Assembly (NCBI GenBank): GCA_040289115.1
Contig: PSKS01000022.1
Span: 1-34,503, forward strand
Direction: 5' to 3'
Length of the DNA: 34,503 nucleotides
Origin: JAUQQI01 sp040289115
GTDB lineage: Bacteria > Chloroflexota > Dehalococcoidia > JAUQQI01
The stretch's first letter is position 1; each line of letters opens with the position of its first letter. The notes under the pieces were generated by a model, which saw only the letters and a program-made list of their open reading frames with translations, was not told where the DNA came from and made no database searches. Of the stretch, positions 22,185 to 30,221 are shown one piece after another. Made by a program: the position numbers and the translations under genes.

Positions 22185-23573
22185 ATGAAGCCGATAACCG
22201 GTTTTAAGTTCCTCAGCCTGATCGGTGTGCTGGTCCTGCTCTTAAGCGCCTGCATCGGCCCGGCGGCCCCATCCGGCCCGGTCGGCTCGGTGTCGGAGCT
22301 GTCCACGGATGTAAAGCTCGTCGCCACCGAGTTTAAATACGACCCGGCCGTGGTCCGGGTGCCGGCCGGCAAGGAGATAACCATCACCCTCGAGAACAGG
22401 GGGGCTATTGAACACGACCTGCACATCCCCGCCTTCGATGTGCACCTGGCGCCCAAGCCCGGTCAGACCCTGAAGGCCACCTTCCGGGCCGATAAGCCCG
22501 GCACGTACGAGTTCGAGTGCACCATTCCCGGTCACAAGGAGGCCGGGATGAAGGGCCAGCTGGTGGTGGTCGGGGCGGAGCAGACGCAGACCCAGCCCCA
22601 GGCACCCGCCGCGCCGGCGCAGCCGGCAGCCGCCCCGGTGCCGCCGAGCACCGGCTTCCTGCCCATGCCGGCTGTGGCCCCGCCGGTGAACCGCTCTGAG
22701 CCCGCCCTTGTCAAGGTGGAGCTTGAGGCCAGGGAGGTCACGGCCTACCTAGCCGACGGCATCGCCTACACCTTCTGGACCTACAATGGGACCGTTCCTG
22801 GCCCGATGATTCGGGTCCGCAAGGGCGATACCGTCGAGCTGACCCTAAAGAACTCGCCGAACAGCAAGGTGACCCACAGCATCGACCTCCACGCCGTCAC
22901 TGGGCCGGGGGGCGGGGCCAAGGTCACCCAGGTGGCCCCCGGCCAGTCGGCCACTTTCCGATTTAAGGCCTTGAACCCGGGGGTCTACGTCTACCACTGC
23001 GCGACCCCGATGGTGGCCCACCATATCTCCAGCGGCATGTACGGGCTGATCGTAGTGGAGCCTGAGGGCGGGCTGCCCAAGGTCGACCGGGAGTACTACG
23101 TGATGCAGGGCGACCTCTACCTGGCCGGAAACCGGGACGAGAAGGGCCTAAGGTCCGTTTCGATTGAGAAGCTTTTGGACGAGCGGCCCGACTACGTGGT
23201 GTTCAACGGGCGGGTTGGAGCCCTGACGGGCGATAACGCCCTCAAGGCCAAAGTCGGCGAGACGGTCCGAATCTTCTTCGGGGTGGGCGGTCCGAACCTG
23301 ACCTCCAGTTTCCACGTCATCGGCGAGATCTTCGACCGGGTCTACCCGGAGGGGGCCTCGGAGCCGGTCTATAACGTCCAGACGACCCTGGTACCGGCCG
23401 GTGGGGCCACCATCGTCGAGTTCAAGGTTGAGTATCCGGGTACCTACATCCTGGTGGACCACAGTCTGGGCCGGCTGGAGAAGGGCGCTGCCGCCCAGCT
23501 GGTAGTTGAAGGGCCGGCGGACCCGGCCATCTTCGAGGCGGTGAGGGCCGGCCAGGGCTCTGGCGGCCACTAA
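22185..23573 (+). CDS. nirK: Copper nitrite reductase with N-terminal cupredoxin domain
   Basis: This 462-residue lipoprotein (lipobox LLLSAC, about 17-22) begins with an extra cupredoxin domain whose type 1 copper ligands are in EHDLHIPAF and FECTIPGHKEAGMKG. An Ala/Pro/Gln linker leads to a two-domain NirK core. The core has the His pair and catalytic Asp in THSIDLHA, the type 2/type 1 pair YHCATP, HHISSGMYG, the second-domain histidine in SSFHVIGE and the last in VDHSLGRL. All copper ligands are present. It reduces nitrite to NO outside the membrane; the N-terminal domain probably delivers electrons. GGGGGGAG precedes the ATG. The NOR-like operon 2 kb away would consume the product. Confidence 0.95.
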   Translation: MKPITGFKFLSLIGVLVLLLSACIGPAAPSGPVGSVSELSTDVKLVATEFKYDPAVVRVPAGKEITITLENRGAIEHDLHIPAFDVHLAPKPGQTLKATFRADKPGTYEFECTIPGHKEAGMKGQLVVVGAEQTQTQPQAPAAPAQPAAAPVPPSTGFLPMPAVAPPVNRSEPALVKVELEAREVTAYLADGIAYTFWTYNGTVPGPMIRVRKGDTVELTLKNSPNSKVTHSIDLHAVTGPGGGAKVTQVAPGQSATFRFKALNPGVYVYHCATPMVAHHISSGMYGLIVVEPEGGLPKVDREYYVMQGDLYLAGNRDEKGLRSVSIEKLLDERPDYVVFNGRVGALTGDNALKAKVGETVRIFFGVGGPNLTSSFHVIGEIFDRVYPEGASEPVYNVQTTLVPAGGATIVEFKVEYPGTYILVDHSLGRLEKGAAAQLVVEGPADPAIFEAVRAGQGSGGH

Positions 23574-23586
23574 GGTCCTGGCTCGG

Positions 23587-23621
23587 GGGCGGGGCAGAGC
23601 GCCCCGCCCACGGCTTTTCCT
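23587..23621 (+). terminator. Terminator after nirK
   Basis: GGGCGGGGC (23587-23595) and GCCCCGCCC (23601-23609) form a perfect 9-bp stem with loop AGAGC, followed by ACGGCTTTTCCTTTCC. This is a good intrinsic terminator with a broken T-tract. Confidence 0.7.
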
Positions 23622-23675
23622 TTCCGGCGGGGGTTGGGCGGTACCGGGGGCGACCTAACTGGGAGGATGAACCCG

Positions 23676-24800
23676 ATGAAAAACGGCCGCAGGTTTCCGT
23701 TGTGGGGCGGGCGCAGGTATGTCTTTGGGGAGGCCCCTGTCTTGGTCTACCTGGAGCTGACCCGGGCCTGCGACCTGGCCTGCCGCCACTGCCGGGCCGA
23801 GGCCATCCCCCACCGGCATCCGCTGGAACTTACTACCGCCGAGGTGGTGAACCTCATCGCCGACCTGGGCCGGTTTCCCCGCCGGCCCCACCTGGTCCTA
23901 ACGGGGGGCGACCCCCTTAAGCGCCCGGACCTCTTCGAGATCCTGACCGAGGCCCGCCGGCTTGGCCAGTCGGTCTCGGTGACGCCCAGCGGAACCTACG
24001 CCCTCACCCCTGAAGTAATCACCCGGCTGCGGGATTCCGGGGTTGCCAGCCTGGCCCTCAGCCTCGACGGCTCCGACCCGGCCCACCACGATGGCATCAG
24101 GGGCGTGGCAGGGTCCTTCGCCTGGACTGAGCGGGCCCTCCGGGCCGCCCTAAACGCCGGGCTGGCGGTCCAGGTTAACACCCTGGTTTGCCGGGAGACG
24201 GCCGACGACCTGCCCCGGACCTATCAGTTTCTAACGGGGTTTCCGGTCGTCCGCTGGAGCTTATTTTTCCTCATCCGGGTCGGCCGGGGCCGGGTGATGA
24301 CGGAGCTTTCGCCGGCCGAATCCGAGCGGCTGATGGGCTGGCTGCTGGACCTAAGTCGGACGGCACCCTTTGAGGTGAAGCTGACCGAGGCCCACCACTA
24401 CCGGCGGATCGCCATTCAGCGGGCCGCGGGGCGGGTCGAGGAGGTGCTGCGGTCGCCGGTGGGCCGAGGATTCGGCATCCGGGACGGGAACGGCATCGTG
24501 TTTATCTCCCACACCGGAAACGTCTTCCCCTCGGGCTTCCTGCCGGTCCGGGTCGGGAACGTCCGCCAGGCCACCCTTGTTGACCTTTATCAGAACGCTC
24601 CCCTGCTGCAGGCCCTGCGCAACCCAGACGGCTTCTACGGCAAGTGCGGCCGGTGCGAGTTCCGGGAAGTCTGCGGCGGCTCCCGGGCCCGGGCCTACGC
24701 CTTGACGGGCAATCCGCTGGCCAGCGACCCCCTCTGCCCCTACCGGCCGGGAACGGTCGCCCTTCCGGAACCTTTGGGAGACGACCGGACCCGGCCCTAG
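23676..24800 (+). CDS. Radical SAM/SPASM protein (TIGR04053-like)
   Basis: This 374-residue protein has the radical SAM cluster motif CDLACRHC (about 29-36) after the family start LWGGRRYVFGEAPVLVYLELTR. It then has LTGGDPLKRPDL and SLDGSDPAHHD, and a C-terminal SPASM-type cluster site CGRCEFREVCGGSRARAYA with a final C-P-Y. It belongs to the group that includes haem-modifying enzymes (AhbC/AhbD, NirJ) and the TIGR04053 family. A role in alternative haem synthesis or cofactor maturation for the nearby enzymes is possible but unproven. ATG 23676 sits 9 bases after GGGAGG; ATG 23667 touches it and is less likely. Confidence 0.85.
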   Translation: MKNGRRFPLWGGRRYVFGEAPVLVYLELTRACDLACRHCRAEAIPHRHPLELTTAEVVNLIADLGRFPRRPHLVLTGGDPLKRPDLFEILTEARRLGQSVSVTPSGTYALTPEVITRLRDSGVASLALSLDGSDPAHHDGIRGVAGSFAWTERALRAALNAGLAVQVNTLVCRETADDLPRTYQFLTGFPVVRWSLFFLIRVGRGRVMTELSPAESERLMGWLLDLSRTAPFEVKLTEAHHYRRIAIQRAAGRVEEVLRSPVGRGFGIRDGNGIVFISHTGNVFPSGFLPVRVGNVRQATLVDLYQNAPLLQALRNPDGFYGKCGRCEFREVCGGSRARAYALTGNPLASDPLCPYRPGTVALPEPLGDDRTRP

Positions 24801-25737
24801 CCGAACCTGCGGCGCAGGTCAGCGGCCGCCTGCACCATCGTCCGGAGCTTGGCGCTGGCAACTTCGGCCGTGGCTACGGGCGCTTCGGCGAAGGTTCCGA
24901 AACCGCAGTCCGGATTAAGAAAGACCCGGTCGGGCGAGAAGTAGGCCAGGGCCGGCTCCACCCGGGCCGCGACCTCGTCCGGGGATTCCACCCGGGGCGA
25001 TCGGGGATTGACTACCCCCAGCCCCAGCTCGCCCCGTTCCGCCAGGGGCCGAATGGCCCCCAGCTCCCCGGCCCGGGGCGTCGCAAACTCCAGCACCCAC
25101 TGACGGACCTTCATGGCGGCCAGCGTTTCGACGAGGGGCTCGTAGCTGCCCGTAAGCAGGGCCGCCTCGTTGGTGGTCCAGTTGCCCCGGCAGACGTGCA
25201 CACCAATGCGGACCCCGTCGATACCCTCCACCGTTCGGTTGACGAGCTCAGCAGCCCACTCCAGCTCCCGCTTCGGGTCGGCAGTGGATGCCGAAAGGGA
25301 GGCACACATGAAGGTTCGGGCCTTGACCGGTGGCTGAAAGACCACCTCGGTCAGGGCGGGTTCGTCCAGCTGGATAAAGCTGGTGCCGGCGTCCCGGAGC
25401 CGAATAATCTCATCCCGCAAAATGGCAACGATTTCTGCCGCCAGGTCCCGAACCGTCGGGTAGGCCCCATCCGAGCGGCCCTTGACCCACATCGTCCGGG
25501 TCAGAAGATACGGACCGGGCAGAAGTTATCCCGCCGCTGTTCGCCGTCCGTAACGATATCCACCCCGGCCTCCTCCTGATGGCGGAGGGCCTCCAGGACG
25601 GCCCGGTCGGCTATCTCCTGAAACTCCCCGAATGAGAGCTCTCCGGCCCGGCGCCGCCGCAAGGCATCCAGCAGCCAAGCTGGCCGGGGCCAGCTTCCAA
25701 CGACGGTCACGGGGAAAAGGGGCAGTTCGGCCTTCAC
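24797..25737 (-). pseudogene. MetE-like methionine synthase with internal deletion
   Basis: The gene starts at GTG 25737 (GGGAGG 8 bases upstream) and encodes the N-terminal strand FPVTVVGSWPRPAWL and VTDGEQRRDNF of a short cobalamin-independent methionine synthase-like protein. At about 25520 it jumps, out of frame, to PGPYLLTRTMWVKG of the same family and then continues in one open frame to 24797, including HVCRGNW and the zinc-site region NPDCGFGTF. Judging by the family, about 80 codons are missing and the frame is shifted. The N-terminal frame stops at 25501. Unless this is an assembly fault it is inactive. It overlaps the stop of the radical SAM gene on the other strand. Confidence 0.75.
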
Positions 25738-25760
25738 GGAAGCAGCCTCCCGTACGATTT

Positions 25761-25961
25761 TCAGCAGATAGTTTCGGTCAGGGCCGGGTAGAGGGCTTCC
25801 TCCTCGTAGCGGAAATGGGGCCCGGTCAGGGCGGCCACCCGCCCGAGGAGCTCCCGGGCGGGATAGGTTGCGGTCCTGGAAGGCCTGAATCAGGTCGAGC
25901 AAAAATCCCGGACGTGACGGTGCTCCTCCCGAAAAACCTGGGTAAAACGGTCGGCCAGCAT
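25761..25961 (-). pseudogene. Truncated hemerythrin-like gene with two frameshifts
   Basis: GGGAGGTGA precedes ATG 25961. The ATG frame gives FTQVFREEHRHVRDF. The next frame gives LLDLIQAFQDRNLS after a run of five T that would need six. The original frame returns with ARELLGRVAALTGPHFRYEEEALYPALTE. These are the first two helices of a hemerythrin HHE domain (H-x3-H, then H-x3-E). The two shifts compensate each other. The domain then stops at TGA 25761-25763, half its normal length. Either the run lengths are mis-sequenced or the gene is dead; the missing second half suggests real loss. Confidence 0.6.
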
Positions 25962-25977
25962 TACGTTCACCTCCCGA

Positions 25978-26525
25978 TTAGACTGTGGGTACCCTTACCA
26001 GTTCGGTCTCGACGGCAACGGGCCGAGCCAGGGTGTTTCCCACCGGCGAGGTCTGCACCGTTTCGGCCCAGACTTCCTGGATGGTGGCCTCGTCGGCGTC
26101 GGCGTCCACATAGGCTTTAACCTTTATCTGACGGTAGCCTGGGTGGCCGCTTCGGTCGAGGCCGAGAAACACCAGGATGTTGTCCAGCTCACCATCAAGG
26201 GCCAGCTCCAGGTTGCGGAGGCGGATGCCCCGCCTGGTGGCGTTGAAGACGAACCCGACGGTAAGGCAGGCCCCGAGGGCGGCCAGCACGTACTCAACGG
26301 CATTGGGGGCCACGTCGTTCCCGGCCAGGTCGGCGGGCTCGCTGAGGTCGAGGGCATGGTTGCGGATAAAGGCCCGGGCGTTAAAGCCGTCCTGCCAGTG
26401 GACCCGGGCCGACCAGCGGTTGAGGGCCTGGGCGGCCTCAGGCTGGGCCCGTACCGTACTTTCCATCAGGCCAGGCAGGCCAGGCGCAGCTGCCCCAGGT
26501 CAAGCCCGTTGAGGGAATCGGCCAT
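25978..26525 (-). pseudogene. OsmC-like protein with a frameshift near its start
   Basis: A perfect AAGGAGG lies 8 bases before ATG 26525, which encodes DSLNGLDLGQLRLACLA and then stops at TGA 26468-26466. The stop overlaps ATG 26466 (TGATG), from which a full OsmC domain is open to 25978: WSARVHWQDGFNARAF, AALGACLTVGFVFNATRRG and a C-terminal TVQTSPVGNT. Longer OsmC proteins carry just such an N-terminal helix, so the two parts were probably one gene split by a one-base loss. The downstream part may still be made by translational coupling. The second catalytic cysteine is replaced (TSPVGNT), so peroxidase activity is doubtful either way. Confidence 0.65.
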
Positions 26526-26622
26526 CACTTAACCTCCTTAGGTTTCGACCGGGTCGTGTGAAGGGCCCGCAGCCGGGGGTAGGTGGGCGACTAGGCGAAC
26601 GTCCTCACGCCGTCCGACTGCC

Positions 26623-27189
26623 TTACTGCACTAGGTAGAGGGTGGGGTAGATGAACACCCAGGCCACGTCCACAAAGTGCCAGTATTTTACGGCCCCTTC
26701 CACCGCCCAGGAGTTTCCGCCGGTAAACCGCCCGTGCCGACCGAGGGGCAGGACAAACGTAAGCGCCACAATCCCCGTGAGCACGTGGAAACCGTGCAGC
26801 CCCGTCGTCGTCAGGAAGATGGTGCCGTAGGCCGTGTTCGGCGGAAAATAATGAAAGGCCTCGTACCACTCGATAACCACCCCGACCAGAAAGACCAGGC
26901 CCAAGCCGATGGTGGCCGCCAGGTTACGGTTCAGGCCGGCTAGGTGGCCCCAGAGGGCAGCCCGTTCGGCCCGGTAGGCGGTGAGGCTGCTGGTCAGCAG
27001 AACCAGGGTGATACCCAACCCCAGCAGCTGGTTGAGTTCCGGGGGCCGTTCGACCCCCTGCAGGTAGTAGCGGCTTGATAAAGCCGCCCCGAAGAGGAAG
27101 CTCTCTGACAGGATAAACAGCCAAAGGCCTACCCGGTTGAGTGACAGCCGCTCTTCGGCGGTGTGCTCGACAAGTTGCCGGTGTACCAT
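26623..27189 (-). CDS. Cytochrome c oxidase subunit III
   Basis: This 188-residue protein has five membrane helices in the pattern of bacterial COX III: the N-terminal GLWLFILSESFLFGAAL with the conserved glutamate, EWYEAFHYFPPNTAYGTIFLTTTGLHGFHVLTG in the middle, and KYWHFVDVAWVFIYPTLYLVQ at the end. ATG 27189 is set by GGAGGG 9 bases upstream. It follows the COX IV-like remnant by one base. It is complete, but its operon has no subunit I and only a fragment of subunit II, so it may no longer have partners here. Confidence 0.9.
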   Translation of the reverse strand: MVHRQLVEHTAEERLSLNRVGLWLFILSESFLFGAALSSRYYLQGVERPPELNQLLGLGITLVLLTSSLTAYRAERAALWGHLAGLNRNLAATIGLGLVFLVGVVIEWYEAFHYFPPNTAYGTIFLTTTGLHGFHVLTGIVALTFVLPLGRHGRFTGGNSWAVEGAVKYWHFVDVAWVFIYPTLYLVQ

Positions 27190-27190
27190 G

Positions 27191-27812
27191 CTAGTCTGCC
27201 CTCCAAAGCTGGGCAATGTGCGTGAAATAGTAGGCGATAAGCCCGGCATCGGCCAGATTCAGTGCGACCAGCAGGAACCGGAACAAGCCTACCGGCAGGT
27301 CGGTCAGCAACAGGCCGAACTCAATGACTGTCAAGAGGATTAGGGCCGCAAAAACCCACCAGCCCCGCCGCCGACCAGGAATCCCAGGCTTCCGAAAATA
27401 AGACCCTCCAGCTCCAGCGCATCCCCTCGACCTTAACCACCAAATCAGGCGGCAACTGGGCAGTGTGCCGGATCTCCTCGAGCCCGACAGCGCCGACTCT
27501 GATAAGGATCAGAGTAAGGGCTGTTGTTACGCCCAGCCAGGCCACCCCTACCGCCGGGCTTCCCCGCAAGGGCGGACCATCGACCTGATCCGGGGTGGCC
27601 CTTCGAAACCGGACGGCGCTGTAGATAAGAAAGCTCAGGACGAAAGCAAAAACCGGAACGGCCAGGATGGTCAGGATGCGGAAGGCTCCATCTACCGCCT
27701 GGGCTTCATTGGCGGCTCCCGTTGGGAATGGGTCCAAACCGATGGCAACGGCCTCGCCCAGGGCCGTAAGTCCTAGGGCGCCGAGCACAGGTAACCAGAA
27801 CGACCGGCCCAA
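27191..27812 (-). pseudogene. COX II / COX IV deletion scar
   Basis: TTG 27812 (preceded by GGGGGGAG AAGG) starts a subunit II of an A-type oxidase. It has two membrane helices (AFRILTILAVPVFAFVLSFL; GSPAVGVAWLGVTTALTLIL) and the first strand of the periplasmic domain (VVKVEGMRWSWR). At about 27400 similarity moves to another frame, RKPGIPGRRGWWVFAALILL and LADAGLIAYYFTHIAQLW, which is a small COX IV-like subunit ending at 27191. The CuA domain of subunit II and the whole subunit I gene are missing. The frame that starts at 27812 runs out at 27321. This looks like a deletion between two genes of a ctaCDEF-type operon. Confidence 0.65.
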
Positions 27813-27918
27813 GATGCCTTCTCCCCCCAAATTTGTGACTGTTGCCACAATCAGCGTAAAGCTGTCGGGACGCCACAACCAGATGCAAATGCATCAATTT
27901 AAAGGGGTAGATACGGGT

Positions 27919-28595
27919 TCAGATAAGCCGGAGCTGAGAGGCGTAGACGACGGCCTGGAGGCGGGTGTTGACCCCCAGCTTGCCCAGGATCCGGTTTACA
28001 TTGTTGCGGACGGTGGTTGGGGAGATGGAGAGGGCTTCGGCCATCTCCCGGGTGGTGAGGCCGCAGGCGAGAAGCCGCAGGATTTCGGTTTCCCGGGACG
28101 AGAGGCGTGGCGGCGGGCCGGCAGGGCCCTGAAGTTCACGGGTAGGTGCGCTGTCCTGGCCCTGCTCCCGGAGCAGGGCTGCGGCCTGGCGGGCAAACTC
28201 CTCAAGGCGGCGGCGCTCGGTGACGTCCCGGCAGAGGTGAACAACCAGGTTTGCCCGCCCGGGCCTCTTCAGGATAACAATGCTTATGTTGAGCCACTTT
28301 TCGGTCCCGTAGACCGTCGGGCAGACGATGTCATAGTCCGGAGTCGGGCGCCCCGACGGGCATTCACAATGACGGGACAGTTGCGGCGGCAGAACCGGTG
28401 GTTGCGGGTATCACGCCCGGCCACCACTTCGTAGCAGGGTTTGCCGAGCACCTGGTCTGTCTGGCGTCCGGTTAACCCCTCGACCGTCGGTCCCCAGAAA
28501 ACGACCCGCTGCTGGAGGTCGACGGCAAAGACCCCGTCGGCGGTTACCAGCCCCTCCCAGAAGGGTTCGGCGCCCGTGTCTCCCAGTTCCCGCAT
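27919..28595 (-). pseudogene. PAS-LuxR regulator with a one-base frameshift
   Basis: From ATG 28595 a PAS domain is read: GVFAVDLQQRVVFWGPTVE, GKPCYEVVAGRD and CRRNCPVI. In the C-run at 28351-28354 one base appears to be missing, since the next frame continues with PTPDYDIVCPTVYG, WLNISIVIL, a coiled linker VTERRRLEEFARQAAALL, and a LuxR-type helix-turn-helix LSSRETEILRLL and TVRNNVNRILGKLGV to TGA at 27919. Restored, it would have about 225 residues. Such proteins with conserved PAS cysteines may sense redox or haem. It could be a sequencing error in a homopolymer or a real loss. Confidence 0.75.
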
Positions 28596-28727
28596 TGGTT
28601 AAAAGCTACTTACCTCCGGATGATCTTATCACCGGCTTAATCCGGTCGACCAAAAGGGTCTCCAGTTGGGAAATTATCCCGGGCCCCGCGACCGGTCGGA
28701 AGCTCGCCCTTATGAACCCTGATACAT

Positions 28728-29147
28728 CTACCCGCCGGGCAGGGGTGGCCGGAGGCGGGGCAAGAGGTGGAGCCCGAAGGCCACAACCCCGAGGACTTCC
28801 ATAAAGGTTCCCAGGGCCATGGCCGGAGTTCCGCCGATAAGCCCGCCCGGTCCGGCCAGCAAGACTCCCCCGTTGATGAATAAGAGTGCGGCCCAGGCCA
28901 GTTCTGGGTATCCCCGCGGGTGGGCAAAGCCCCAGCTGGAAAGCCGCGGGAAAATCCAGTAGGCTACCCCGAAGGCAAGCTGGACCGTCCAGCCGAAAAG
29001 GAGGGCGTGGACATGCCAGCCCAGGAGGAAGGGGATGGTGGGATATAGGGGAACGGCCTTGTGGGCAAGCATCAGGCCCCCGATGAGAAAGCCCGTGGCC
29101 AGGTGGACGAGGCTTGCCCGGACCATGTAGCGGCTCAGGCGGGGCAT
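28728..29147 (-). CDS. Small four-helix membrane protein, paralogue A
   Basis: This 139-residue protein has four membrane helices: ASLVHLATGFLIGGLML, LLGWHVHALLFGWTVQLAFGVAYWIFP, LAWAALLFINGGVLLAG, and ALGTFMEVLGVVAFGLHLLP. It resembles a few helices of heme-copper oxidase subunit I, with histidines in GWHVHALLFGW, but has no full set of haem ligands. It is homologous to the preceding gene. ATG 29147 is chosen because the gene then starts 4 bases after its neighbour. As the last gene of the nitrosative-stress operon it may bind haem or assist NO metabolism; I do not know its function. Confidence 0.7.
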   Translation of the reverse strand: MPRLSRYMVRASLVHLATGFLIGGLMLAHKAVPLYPTIPFLLGWHVHALLFGWTVQLAFGVAYWIFPRLSSWGFAHPRGYPELAWAALLFINGGVLLAGPGGLIGGTPAMALGTFMEVLGVVAFGLHLLPRLRPPLPGG

Positions 29148-29151
29148 CGAC

Positions 29152-29586
29152 CTAGTTCTCCTTTCCGGGCCGCCCCCGGATCCGGGGCCAGAGGAGCCCT
29201 GCGAAAATCCAGCCGGCAAGGGTAAGGCTCAGCGCGCCCAGGATCAGGGTCGCCCGGGCCCACGGTTGTGGGTCCAGGGCGGCCACCGGCTCGGCCCGCA
29301 GGGCCAGTCCCCCATTGAGGAGACCGAACCCGACCCAGCCGAGCCCCTCCGGGCCCCGGGGGCGAGTCCGGGAAAGGGGCGGAAACATCCACCAGGCCAC
29401 CCCGAAGATGAACTGGGCCAAGCCCCCCAGCATCAGCAGGTGGTAGAACACCGGCCGGGCCGCCGAAAGCCCGGGCCACCCACTCCCCAGCAGGGCAGCA
29501 CCCAGCTCTAGCCCCACCCCCAACACCAGGGCGACCACGAGGTTAACCAAGGCGGCCCGAATGCACCAACGGGTCAGGGCTGGCAT
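29152..29586 (-). CDS. Small four-helix membrane protein, paralogue B
   Basis: This 144-residue protein shares its layout and local sequence with the next gene: RWCIRAALVNLVVALVLG, FYHLLMLGGLAQFIFGVAWWMFP, then GLGWVGFGLLNGGLALRA. The shared FGVAxWxFPxLS core is the clearest common feature. The ATG at 29586 overlaps the Crp/Fnr gene by 13 bases; longer upstream starts run far into that gene. Tandem duplication followed by divergence is the likely origin. No function is assigned beyond a possible haem-binding membrane role. Confidence 0.7.
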   Translation of the reverse strand: MPALTRWCIRAALVNLVVALVLGVGLELGAALLGSGWPGLSAARPVFYHLLMLGGLAQFIFGVAWWMFPPLSRTRPRGPEGLGWVGFGLLNGGLALRAEPVAALDPQPWARATLILGALSLTLAGWIFAGLLWPRIRGRPGKEN

Positions 29587-30221
29587 CCGTCGGCTAGCTC
29601 GGCCAGCAGATCGGGGCGCAGAACCCTCACCCGGCGCCGGCCCAGCCAGACGATCCCCGCCCGCTGCCAGCCGTTTAAGACCCGGCTCACGGTGTAGAGC
29701 CGGGTTCCGCACAGGCCGGCCAGCTCAGCCCGGCTTAGGGCCACCTCCATGGGACCGTCGCCTGCCCCACCCACGAGGCTCAGCAGGAGACTGGCCAGCC
29801 GGGTCTCAGCCCGCCGGGTGCTCAGGTTATGGAACCTCTGCTGAAGCTCGTGCAGCCGGCTGGCCATAATCCGGATAACGTCTAGGGCCACCACAGGCCG
29901 CTCCAGTAGGAACCTTCGAAACTTATCCGTCGGCACCGCCAGCACCTTTGCCCCCATCAGGGCGCAGGCGGAGGCTGGCAGGGGCTCGTCGGCCAGGACG
30001 GTTCCGATCCCGACAAACTCCCCCGGACCGACCAGGTGCAGCACGCTTTCGGAGCCCTCGGACCCAAGCCGGGTAACCTTAAGCCAGCCCTCAAGCACCA
30101 CGTAGACGTGCCCCGGCCGGTCCCCCTGTAGGAAGAGAAACTCCCCCCGCCCCAGCCTGCGGACCCTTCCCATGGGGGCCAGGGCCGCCGCCACTGTTTC
30201 CCCAAGCCCCATCCCGCTCAC
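29574..30221 (-). CDS. Crp/Fnr-family regulator
   Basis: This 215-residue protein has a cyclic-nucleotide-binding-type sensor domain (about 15-125: GEFLFLQGDRPGHVYVVLEGWLKV), the long dimer helix, and a C-terminal helix-turn-helix (LSRAELAGLCGTRLYTVSRVLNGWQRAGIV). It lacks the N-terminal cysteine cluster of Fnr. Instead it looks like DNR/NnrR-type members that respond to NO, which fits a NnrS-containing operon. The recognition helix lacks the E--SR pattern, so its target may differ from the classic TTGAT-N4-ATCAA. The GTG start overlaps the DUF488 stop. Confidence 0.85.
   Translation of the reverse strand: MSGMGLGETVAAALAPMGRVRRLGRGEFLFLQGDRPGHVYVVLEGWLKVTRLGSEGSESVLHLVGPGEFVGIGTVLADEPLPASACALMGAKVLAVPTDKFRRFLLERPVVALDVIRIMASRLHELQQRFHNLSTRRAETRLASLLLSLVGGAGDGPMEVALSRAELAGLCGTRLYTVSRVLNGWQRAGIVWLGRRRVRVLRPDLLAELADGCQP

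Noticed and set aside
25495..25525. Stop in the MetE-like gene as recoding or programmed frameshift
   Set aside because: Family positions on the two sides of the junction are far apart, so about 80 codons are missing. A deletion explains the break.
25880..25961. In-frame TGA in the hemerythrin fragment as a second selenocysteine site
   Set aside because: The neighbouring frame matches hemerythrin helices better around this TGA, there is no redox motif, and two compensating frameshifts explain it.
28731..28745. CTACCCGCCGGGCAGG as another copy of the shared palindrome
   Set aside because: It lies at the 3' end of a coding region, has a three-base spacer and a mismatched arm.
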